From positions 1 to 64,000 of the forward strand of contig SBGP01000093.1 of the NCBI GenBank assembly GCA_006226595.1: a stretch of DNA of 64,000 bases, in the 5' to 3' direction. Made by a program: the position numbers and the translations under genes. The notes under the pieces were generated by a model that was not told the DNA's origin, did not search any database, and worked only from the letters and a program-made list of their open reading frames with translations. Source of the stretch: Deltaproteobacteria bacterium (GTDB taxonomy: Bacteria > Myxococcota_A > UBA796 > GCA-2862545). Below, piece after piece: positions 17,375 through 24,452 of this stretch. Position 1 is the first letter of the stretch. The number at the start of each line of letters is the position of its first letter.

Positions 17375-18571
17375 CGTACGGCAGACCTGGTGGTCGTGGG
17401 AGCCGGAGTGGTGGGGCTGGCGATCGCGCGTGCGGCGCTGGCCGCGGAGCCTTCGCTGCGCATCGAGGTCGTCGACAAGGAGCCGGCGGTGGCCGCGCAC
17501 GGCAGTGGTCGCAACAGCGGCGTGCTCCACAGCGGGGTCTACTACGCGGAGGGCACGCTCAAGGCCCGGTTCTGTCGGGACGGGAACGCCGCGTGGCGCG
17601 CGTGGTGTGCGGACAAGCGCGTGCCGGTCCGGTCCTGCGGCAAGGTGATCGTCGCGCGTAGCCTGAGCGAGCAGGCGGGCCTCGAGGAGCTTGCCCGTCG
17701 GGCCGATGCGGGAGGCGTGCGCGTCGAGTGGCTCGACGAAGCGCAGCTCGCCGAGGTCGAGCCCAGGGCGCGCACCGTCGGCAAGGCCCTGTTCTCGCCC
17801 GACACGGGCTCGGTGGACCCCCGCCGAGTGATGACCGAGCTTGCTGGCGAGCTGGCGGCGAAGGGTGTGCGCCTCACCCTCGGCAAAGCCTTCCACGGTC
17901 GCACCGGCGAGGTGCTCGACATCGGAGGCGAGCGGGTGACCGCGAGCCACGTGGTCAACGCCGCCGGGCTGCATGCGGATGTCGTCGCCAGGGAGTTCGG
18001 GGCGGGGGGGCGCTTCCGCTTGTTGCCCTTTCGGGGGCTGTACCTGTACGCGGATGCCTCGGCCGCACCGTTTCGCACCCACGTGTACCCGGTGCCCGAC
18101 CTGACCATGCCCTTCCTCGGCGTGCACGTGACCCTCACCGTGGATGGCAAGGCCAAGCTCGGGCCGACCGCGATGCCCGCGCTGTGGCGCGAGCAGTACG
18201 GGGGGCTCAGCGGCTTCTCGGCCGAAGAGGCCGCCCGCATCGGGCTCGGTCACCTCCAGCTGCTCGCGACCGACGCCTCCGCGCGTCGGCTGGGAGCCGC
18301 CGAGATCGCCAAGCTCTCCGCCCAGCGCTTGATCGAGGGAGCTCGGGGCCTGGTGCCCGATCTCGACCCGGCTCGCTGGAAGCAGTGGGGGCGTCCGGGT
18401 ATCCGCGCTCAGCTCGTCGACACCCACACGGGGCGGCTGCACATGGACTTCGCGGTCGAGGACGCCGAGCGCAGCACCCATGTGCTCAACGCGATCTCGC
18501 CGGCTTTTTCGTGTGCCCTGCCGTTTGGCGAGTACGTCGTCGCGCACCACCTACGCGGCACAGTGTTGTGA
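17372..18571 (+). CDS. lhgO: L-2-hydroxyglutarate oxidase (LhgO-like FAD enzyme)
   Basis: A 399-residue FAD-dependent oxidoreductase of the DAO superfamily that oxidises L-2-hydroxyglutarate to 2-oxoglutarate, normally passing electrons to the quinone pool. The dinucleotide fold is at the N-terminus (VVVGAGVVGLAIARA). The LhgO hallmarks SGRNSGVLHSGVYY and the late HTGRLHMDFAVE region are present, and length matches the family. GTG 17372 has GGGAGG four bases upstream, inside the loop of an inverted repeat. The 3' end overlaps the convergent TIGR02757 gene by 86 bases. D-amino-acid or glycerol-3-phosphate oxidation is less likely given the family-specific motifs. Confidence 0.9.
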   Translation: MRTADLVVVGAGVVGLAIARAALAAEPSLRIEVVDKEPAVAAHGSGRNSGVLHSGVYYAEGTLKARFCRDGNAAWRAWCADKRVPVRSCGKVIVARSLSEQAGLEELARRADAGGVRVEWLDEAQLAEVEPRARTVGKALFSPDTGSVDPRRVMTELAGELAAKGVRLTLGKAFHGRTGEVLDIGGERVTASHVVNAAGLHADVVAREFGAGGRFRLLPFRGLYLYADASAAPFRTHVYPVPDLTMPFLGVHVTLTVDGKAKLGPTAMPALWREQYGGLSGFSAEEAARIGLGHLQLLATDASARRLGAAEIAKLSAQRLIEGARGLVPDLDPARWKQWGRPGIRAQLVDTHTGRLHMDFAVEDAERSTHVLNAISPAFSCALPFGEYVVAHHLRGTVL

Positions 18572-19358
18572 GCGCGCACTCGGGGCAGATCGACGGTTCG
18601 TAGGCTCCGGTGCACGCTCCGCTGATGCCGAGGTGGGCGAGCGCGAAGTCGAAGCGCACCGGATCCTGGGGGTCGATGGCGGCGAGGGCACGCGTCACGT
18701 CTTCCGACGTGCGCCAGTTCGCGGTCTTGCGCTCGGTGAGCCCGGTGAGCAGCGCGATGCGGTGCACGTGGGTGTCGAGCGGGATGACCAGCCTGGCGGG
18801 AGACAGGTGGGTCCACAGCCCGAAGTCGATGCCGTCGCTCGGCCGAACCATCCACCGCAAGAACATGCACCAGCGCTTGCATGCCGAGCCCGAGCGAGGC
18901 GAAGCCAGGAAGGCGGTCATGCCGCGGGTGGGCGAGGGGAGCTCGTCGGCAAGTCTCCCGATGCCCGCGGAGAGCGCTTCGGCGGCAGTGTCGCCGCGAA
19001 AGTGGGAGGCGAGCGGCCCCGCCTCGAGCACGCGTCGCAGGCCCGTGGCGACTGCGAGGAAGTCTCCAGGCCAGATCCACCGGTAGTTGAGGGTGGCGAG
19101 CACTGTGGGCTGCTGGGCGTCGAAGCCACGAATCCACGCGTAGGGGCCTCCCGCCTCGTCGGCCTCTGCGAGGATCAGGTCGAGGGGCCGGGCGAAGCTC
19201 GCGACGCGCCCGAACGCCAGCTGCGACGCGAACAGCGCGGCGACCTCGATGTCGCGTGGGTCTTCGTAGCGATGCGCGAAGCGCACCGGGTCCGCGGCGA
19301 GCCGTGCGTCGACGTCCGTGGCGGCGAGCAGGGCGTCGAGAGACGCGGCGAGGGTCAT
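18486..19358 (-). CDS. TIGR02757 (DUF2400) family protein
   Basis: A 290-residue protein of a family with no established function. Recognisable are the EDPRDIEVAALFASQLAFGR start, CKRWCMFLRWMVR, and IPLDTHVHRIALLTGL. The C-terminal cysteines (C-x8-C-x2-C-x5-C around SGACTGAYEPSICPEC) resemble the iron-sulfur loop of HhH-GPD DNA glycosylases, and the LDTHVHRI segment also recalls that fold, but a glycosylase role is only inference. The ATG overlaps the stop of the fusion gene upstream (ATGA). The last 25 or so residues lie antisense to lhgO and are probably a species-specific tail. Confidence 0.85.
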   Translation of the reverse strand: MTLAASLDALLAATDVDARLAADPVRFAHRYEDPRDIEVAALFASQLAFGRVASFARPLDLILAEADEAGGPYAWIRGFDAQQPTVLATLNYRWIWPGDFLAVATGLRRVLEAGPLASHFRGDTAAEALSAGIGRLADELPSPTRGMTAFLASPRSGSACKRWCMFLRWMVRPSDGIDFGLWTHLSPARLVIPLDTHVHRIALLTGLTERKTANWRTSEDVTRALAAIDPQDPVRFDFALAHLGISGACTGAYEPSICPECALTTLCRVGGARRRTRQTAGHTKKPARSR

Positions 19359-20623
19359 GCGGCGTCGATCGCGCGGGCGAGTGCGAAGTCGAGGTCGGTG
19401 AGTCCGCCGCTGTCGTGCGTCGTGACCGCGAGCTTCACCCGGCCCCAGCCGAGCTCGATGTCCGGGTGGTGGTTCAGTACCTCGGCGCGGGCGGCGACGT
19501 GCTGCACGAACGCGTAGGCCTGCGCGAAGTCCGGGAACGACAGCTCGCGCACGAGATGGTCGCCGTCTCGGGACCACTCGGGGACCTCGGCGAGCTTCGC
19601 GCGGATGGCGTCGTCGTCGAGCAGCGTGGTGTCCGCGACGGCGCGCGGGGGTTCCGCGTCCCCGGGCACGGGGGTGGGATGCGCCGTGAGCATCGGGTGC
19701 GACAGGTGGTCCAGCGGGCCCCGCGGCAAGATGCGGTGCGGGTTCAGGCTCTCGTGGCTGCGGTGGTAGTGCTCGTGGATGTGGTCCATGCGCACGGTGC
19801 TCGCGACCTCTGGCATGGCCAGCATGCGCTCGAGCAGACCCTGCAGGTTGGCGTACTCCGTGATGTGCCGGCCGTTGCACTTGAAGTGCAGGTAGTAGAC
19901 GGGATCGAAGCGAAGCAGCGTGGTGAACAGGAAGATGTCCGCATCGGTGAGCTGGTCGCCGACAAGCCAGTGCTTGCCCTCCAGCTCGCGATCGAGGCGG
20001 TCGAGCTCGTCGAAGAGCTCCGCGAACGCGCGCTCGTAGGCGCCCTGGGACGTGGCGAAGCCGCATCGGTACACGCCGTTGTTCACGCGGTTGTAGAACC
20101 GCCGTGTCAGCGCATCGACCTCTTCCTGCAGCGCGAGCGGGGTGAGCGTGGTCCCGCCGACGAGTGCCGGCGCGAGCGCGCGATCGAACATGCGCACGAT
20201 CTCGGCGGACTCGTTGCTGACGATGCGCCCGGTCTTCAGGTCCCAGAGCACGGGAACGGTCACGCGGCTGGTGAGCCTGGGGTCGGCGGCGAGGTACACG
20301 TCCCGCAGGAAGCGGGCGCCGAGGTGAGGGTCGAGGTCGCAGCCGTCGCGGGTGGAGAAGTGCCAGCCTTCATCGGTCATGAACGGGTCGACGACGGTGA
20401 CGCCCACGTGGGGCTCGAGTCCGAGCAGGCTTCGCGCGATGAGCGTGCGATGTGCCCAAGGGCATGCGTAGCTCACGTAGAGGTGGTAGCGGCCGCTCTC
20501 TGGCCGGAACGGGCCGTCTGCGGTGATCGCCTCCCGGAACACCGAGGCGGAGCGCTCGAAGGCCCCCGAGGCGCTGCGCGACCACAGTCGCGTGGTCCAC
20601 CTGCCGTCGACGAGCTTGCCCAT
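19355..20623 (-). CDS. Glutathionyl-hydroquinone reductase fused to pterin-4a-carbinolamine dehydratase
   Basis: A 422-residue two-domain fusion. Residues 1 to about 325 are a Xi-class GST / glutathionyl-hydroquinone reductase (YqjG/PcpF type) with YACPWAHRT (Cys 54) and the family Tyr residues in FDPVYYLHF. Residues about 334-422 are a complete PCD/PhhB domain with the active-site set NHHPDI (His 385, 386) and TTHDSGG (His 403). The first reduces glutathionyl-quinones; the second dehydrates 4a-hydroxytetrahydrobiopterin. I know no established link between them; aromatic-ring or redox-cofactor repair is a guess. GGAGG precedes the ATG with normal spacing and the frame is continuous, so this is a true fusion rather than an overlap. 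Confidence 0.88.
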   Translation of the reverse strand: MGKLVDGRWTTRLWSRSASGAFERSASVFREAITADGPFRPESGRYHLYVSYACPWAHRTLIARSLLGLEPHVGVTVVDPFMTDEGWHFSTRDGCDLDPHLGARFLRDVYLAADPRLTSRVTVPVLWDLKTGRIVSNESAEIVRMFDRALAPALVGGTTLTPLALQEEVDALTRRFYNRVNNGVYRCGFATSQGAYERAFAELFDELDRLDRELEGKHWLVGDQLTDADIFLFTTLLRFDPVYYLHFKCNGRHITEYANLQGLLERMLAMPEVASTVRMDHIHEHYHRSHESLNPHRILPRGPLDHLSHPMLTAHPTPVPGDAEPPRAVADTTLLDDDAIRAKLAEVPEWSRDGDHLVRELSFPDFAQAYAFVQHVAARAEVLNHHPDIELGWGRVKLAVTTHDSGGLTDLDFALARAIDAA

Positions 20624-20652
20624 GGGGTCCTCCGCACGACCCTGCTAACGCC

Positions 20653-22356
20653 TCACCGGGGCTCGCAGCGGTTGAACGAGGCGTTGCACACCACGCGCAG
20701 GCGACGGCCCGCCTCTACGGTGATGCGACCGGCCACGACCCGGCCACGCTCCGGAAAGCTCGCCTCGATCACGTAGGTGCCTTCGGGGACGCGTCCCGGG
20801 GGAAACGAGCCCTGGTCGCCGATCAGCGTTGCCGAGATGTGGTCGCCGGTGATGGTGACCTGTCCGGAGTTCTTGCGCGTCACCTGGACCACTTCGACCG
20901 TCGCGGGCCGGGAGGGACGGGGGCGCGGGGTCGGCTCGTCCGTGCCGTCGCCTTCCTCGACGTCGCCTTCGGCAGGCTCCGCGTCGACCGACTCCTCCTC
21001 GTCGATCAGGCTCTGCTCCGGCTCGTGCAGGGACTTCGCGGGCTCGGGCACGCGGGTGTGGGCGCGGTTCACCGCAACCGTCGGGCGAGGGGGCGCGGGA
21101 GTCAGCGCCGCCATCACCATCGCACCCATGGTCATCAACACGAGTGCGAGGAGCACGACCGAGCCCACGGCCCAGGCGCGGCCTGCGAGCGTCTGCGGAT
21201 CCGGGGTGATGTCCCGGGTGGCGAGGTCGACCAGCGTCAGCGCAGGGCGCTCGGACCGGCTCTGCTCCTGCTCCTCGGTGTCCTGGCGCTGACCGGGCTG
21301 ACCCAGATCGTCCGTGTCCGTCGGGAGGCCGAAGGCGGGTGCGGCATCGTGGTAGCTGGCCTCTTCGTCGATCTCGTGCGCGGCGTGGCCCTCCTCGAGC
21401 AGGGCGCCGGAGAGCCGGTCGAGGGGGAGCCGAGGCACGCGCTCGACGACCATCGGGATCGAGCGTGCGGCCCAGGTCGCCAGCCCTTCGCCGCCGGCGG
21501 CGTCGCGTGCAGCGAGGGCCAGACGCTCGACGTCCCGCGACGCGGGTCGATCCTCCGGGTCGTACGCGAGCAGCGAGCCGACCAGGGACACGACCTCGGG
21601 GACCTTGCCCGCGGGCGTGCTCGCGAGCCGGTCCAGTCCCTCGCTGAGTCGCTTGTGGTGCCGAACCGGATTGCCACTGGCGCGACCGAAGGCCTCGCCG
21701 ACGAGGGCTTCGAACAGCAGGGTGCCGATGCTGTACACGTCGCCGGACGGGGAGTCGATGCCGTCGAGACGCTCGGGGGCCACGTAGTCCCACGAGCCGA
21801 AGCCGCGGTCGGTGGTGTTGGCCTCGCGGCGCTCGAAGTCCGCGGTGGCGATGCCGAAGTCGAGGATCTTCAGGGCACCCGAGGGCGGCACCTGGATGTT
21901 GCCCGGCTTGATGTCGCGGTGGAGGATGCGCAGCGGTCGCCCGTCCGGGCCCGGCGTGTTGTAGGCCTCGTACAACGCACTCGCGATCTCGGCGGCAATC
22001 TCGAGGGCGGCGGCGACGGGGAGGGGGCCGGCGGTCTTGATGCAATCCTTGAGGTTCGCCCCGGAGACGTACTCCATGATGATGGTCCAGTGCCCGCTGA
22101 GCTGGACCAGCCCATCGACCTGGACGATGGCGCGGTGGCGCACCATGCCGAGGATGCGCGCCTCGTCCCGCAGCCTGCGCAGGATCTCGTCGGCTCGCTT
22201 GTGCTTGCCGTGGAGCATCTTGAGCGCGACCTGTTTGGAAAAGCCCGCGCCGCCGAGCAGCTCCGCTCGGTACACGGTGCCGAATCCTCCCTGGCCGATG
22301 GGAGCGACGACCTGATAGCAGCGACCGCCTCCGGTGCCCTCGGTCACGGCACCCAC
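20653..22356 (-). CDS. Membrane Ser/Thr protein kinase (Hanks type) with C-terminal beta domain
   Basis: A 567-residue kinase. P-loop GQGGFG at 21-26, catalytic Lys 46 (VALK), HRDIKPGN at 146-153, DFG at 166-168 and WDYVAPERLDG are all present, so it should be active. After about residue 290 comes a low-complexity linker, then one TM helix (about 395-420), an acidic/Pro-rich stretch, and a C-terminal domain of about 90 residues (GRVPEGTYVIEASFPERG) that resembles PEGA-type surface domains. The topology is cytoplasmic kinase with an extracytoplasmic sensor. The GTG overlaps the stop of the secreted-protein gene upstream by 13 bases, suggesting co-translation. A second GTG three codons in is possible. 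Confidence 0.9.
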   Translation of the reverse strand: MGAVTEGTGGGRCYQVVAPIGQGGFGTVYRAELLGGAGFSKQVALKMLHGKHKRADEILRRLRDEARILGMVRHRAIVQVDGLVQLSGHWTIIMEYVSGANLKDCIKTAGPLPVAAALEIAAEIASALYEAYNTPGPDGRPLRILHRDIKPGNIQVPPSGALKILDFGIATADFERREANTTDRGFGSWDYVAPERLDGIDSPSGDVYSIGTLLFEALVGEAFGRASGNPVRHHKRLSEGLDRLASTPAGKVPEVVSLVGSLLAYDPEDRPASRDVERLALAARDAAGGEGLATWAARSIPMVVERVPRLPLDRLSGALLEEGHAAHEIDEEASYHDAAPAFGLPTDTDDLGQPGQRQDTEEQEQSRSERPALTLVDLATRDITPDPQTLAGRAWAVGSVVLLALVLMTMGAMVMAALTPAPPRPTVAVNRAHTRVPEPAKSLHEPEQSLIDEEESVDAEPAEGDVEEGDGTDEPTPRPRPSRPATVEVVQVTRKNSGQVTITGDHISATLIGDQGSFPPGRVPEGTYVIEASFPERGRVVAGRITVEAGRRLRVVCNASFNRCEPR

Positions 22357-23237
22357 GCCGGCATGGACGAGTCGGGGAGCACGGCGACGGTGCCCAGGCC
22401 CACGGCGGTCAGGGTGAGCAGCTCGAACCCGAAGAACTGGCGATTCGCCTTGCCCTTGAGGGCCGCGAGGTCTTCGTAGGGCGTGCTCGTGTCCTTGAAC
22501 TCGGCGCGGTTGCCGAGGCTGGCGTTGAGCAGCGCAATGCCGCCCACCAGCGCCACGGCGGCACCGCCTCCCGCGACGACCCGGCGCGTGGGGAAGCTTC
22601 CGCCGCCGCTCCGGCTCGAGCCCGCGCCATGGCCGACGCGCTCGCTGGGCTCCTTCGTGCGCGTCACCTTGGTCTTGCGGGTCGCGTCACTGGGCGCACC
22701 CATGCCCGGGAGCAGGTAGCCGGAGTAGGTGACCTCGCCCTGCTTGCGGACCTGGAGGAGTGCGGGCACTTCGCGCGGGCGCAGGCCCGTGCCGCGTCCG
22801 TCGACCCAGGTGTCCGCATCGTTCATGTTCAGCGGGTCCTGCGGCGACGGAGATGCCTCGCGAGCGCGGTCGAACTGCACGCGCAGCGGGTGACCCGCGG
22901 GGGCGATGTTGGACGGCAGGTCGTAGTCGGGCTGCAGCTCGTGGGCCCGGCGGAAGCTCGCGTAGGCGCCGACCTCGTCGCTGTTCGCGAATGCCGCGAG
23001 CGCCTCGAGCCGGTGGTACGCGGCGGCATCCTTGGGGGCGACCACGCCGGAGAGGCAGCCGAGTGCGGTTCGCGCCTTGTCCCGGGTCTGGCGGAACGCG
23101 TCGAGATCCATGCGGTCGAAGTCACCCATCGCCCGCTCGTAGAACCCGGAGAGGTCCTTGCCCGTCGAGGGGCACGGGTCCTGCGCAAGGGCGGGGACGG
23201 CGAGGACGAGGGCAAGGCTGAGAGCAAGCGTGCGCAT
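22344..23237 (-). CDS. Secreted or membrane-anchored protein of unknown function
   Basis: A 297-residue protein with a clear signal peptide (MRTLALSLALVLAVPALAQ). The N-terminal half is helical and TPR-like (YHRLEALAAFANSDEVGAYASFRRAHELQPDY is spread over two predicted helices), then a basic Ser/Gly-rich linker and two C-terminal hydrophobic segments (about residues 220-240 and 270-287). It overlaps the Ser/Thr kinase gene downstream, so it may be a partner or substrate of that kinase. ATG 23237 has no ribosome site; a TAACCT hexamer (23244-23249) places +1 at the A of the ATG. No family was recognised. Confidence 0.7.
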   Translation of the reverse strand: MRTLALSLALVLAVPALAQDPCPSTGKDLSGFYERAMGDFDRMDLDAFRQTRDKARTALGCLSGVVAPKDAAAYHRLEALAAFANSDEVGAYASFRRAHELQPDYDLPSNIAPAGHPLRVQFDRAREASPSPQDPLNMNDADTWVDGRGTGLRPREVPALLQVRKQGEVTYSGYLLPGMGAPSDATRKTKVTRTKEPSERVGHGAGSSRSGGGSFPTRRVVAGGGAAVALVGGIALLNASLGNRAEFKDTSTPYEDLAALKGKANRQFFGFELLTLTAVGLGTVAVLPDSSMPAWVP

Positions 23238-23290
23238 GAGCCGAGGTTAGCACTGCCGAGGCGGGCTATACGACCCCTGGAGGTTTCCCG

Positions 23291-24265
23291 ATGGCCTGGT
23301 CTCGCATCTGCGCTGCTGTCCTTGCCGGTTCGCTGCTGGCGGCACCGAGCGTTGCCAGGGAGCGTGACCTGCCGGAGTTCGGCTGGGATTGGGGCACCGG
23401 TCGCCGTTACTTCCTCGAGTCCAGCGTCGGCGGCGTGGTGATGATGTTCTCCGCGGACAAGAACCGCGACGTCGTCATTCGCCAGTTCACGACCCAGATG
23501 GTGGTGAACTGCCACGACCCCGAGCGCACGGGCCGCCGCAGCTACGAGGTCCGCTGCGACATCGAGGACTTCGCGATCCAGGCCATGCCGCGCCCCTCCG
23601 AGGCGGGCCTGCTGCAGATCGTGCTCGAGGAGGTCGAGGCAAAGCTCGAGGACGGCGCGTGGCTGCAGGTGAGGATGCGCGACGACGGGCAGCTGATCAA
23701 CTTCCAGCTCGAGGACTACCAGGCGCGCTTCCGAGACCAGAACCGCATGGCCGAGAACGTGCGCCTCATCCTCATGCGCAGCTTCGCCGGCCTCGATCTG
23801 CGCCTGCCGACGCGAGCCCTCGACCGCGAGCAGGGCGTGTGGGGCCAGACCGAGAGCACGATCACCATGTACCCCTCGGCGCTCGGCACCGCGGGCAGCG
23901 TCGAGATGGCGAACCTGGCGACGAAGCGCAGCGATGACTGGGTCGTGATCGAGACCGCTGCGCGGGCGACCATCTCGCCCCAGGCAGGAAAGGACACCTA
24001 CGCGACTCGGGTCGAGGCCCGAGCGGTGTTCGACATGGCCCAGGGGTACATGGTCGAGCGCATCTGGGTCGCCGAGGGCTGGGCCACCGCGGGCTCCGCA
24101 TCGGCCGAGGCGGGCGTGCGCCCCTACGCCCAGGCCGGTCGCCTGTTCGTGATCGAGCCGACCAGTGCGTCACCGGTGCTCATGGACACCATCGAGCTCG
24201 CCCCCAAGCCGACGCAGTTCTCGGACAAGGAGGCGACGGGTGGGCTCGCGCCGGCCGGCAACTGA
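23291..24265 (+). CDS. Secreted protein of unknown function
   Basis: A 324-residue protein with a signal peptide (AAVLAGSLLAAPSVARERDL). The mature part is beta-rich and acidic, with two Cys residues (VNCHDPERTG and RCDIEDF) about 18 residues apart that may pair in the periplasm. There are no TM segments. GGAGG lies eight bases before the ATG. The 3' end overlaps the small zinc-ribbon gene by 26 bases, so the two are in one transcript. It is divergent from the kinase operon with 53 bases between. I recognise no family. Confidence 0.7.
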   Translation: MAWSRICAAVLAGSLLAAPSVARERDLPEFGWDWGTGRRYFLESSVGGVVMMFSADKNRDVVIRQFTTQMVVNCHDPERTGRRSYEVRCDIEDFAIQAMPRPSEAGLLQIVLEEVEAKLEDGAWLQVRMRDDGQLINFQLEDYQARFRDQNRMAENVRLILMRSFAGLDLRLPTRALDREQGVWGQTESTITMYPSALGTAGSVEMANLATKRSDDWVVIETAARATISPQAGKDTYATRVEARAVFDMAQGYMVERIWVAEGWATAGSASAEAGVRPYAQAGRLFVIEPTSASPVLMDTIELAPKPTQFSDKEATGGLAPAGN

Positions 24266-24452
24266 GCTGCCTCCCGAAGCCTGGGAGCGCCTGATCTGCC
24301 CGAGCTGTCGTGCGCGGCTCGCGCGCGACGGAGACTGGCTCCGCGGCGACTGCGGGCATCGCTACCCGATCCTCCATGGCGTGCCGCACTTGCTGCCTGA
24401 GTACGCCGAGCGCGACGATGCGCCCGTACCCGGAGAGACCCGTGCTCCTTAG
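24240..24452 (+). CDS. Trm112-like zinc-ribbon protein
   Basis: A 70-residue protein of the Trm112/YcaR type. WERLICPSCRARL provides the first CxxC and GHRYPILHGVPHLLPEYA is the family's conserved strand. The second metal pair is altered: only one Cys, followed by Gly-His (DCGH), replaces the usual CxxC, so zinc binding may use His or be lost. Start choice: GTG 24240 has AAGGAGG at 24227-24233 with six-base spacing, which fixes it inside the preceding gene. Trm112 proteins activate methyltransferases; no partner is adjacent. The next gene begins inside its 3' end. Confidence 0.75.
   Translation: MGSRRPATELPPEAWERLICPSCRARLARDGDWLRGDCGHRYPILHGVPHLLPEYAERDDAPVPGETRAP

Noticed and set aside
18420-18571. 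Frameshift at the end of lhgO explaining the overlap with the TIGR02757 gene
   Set aside because: Both proteins keep family motifs to near their ends in one frame each; a simple convergent overlap explains it.
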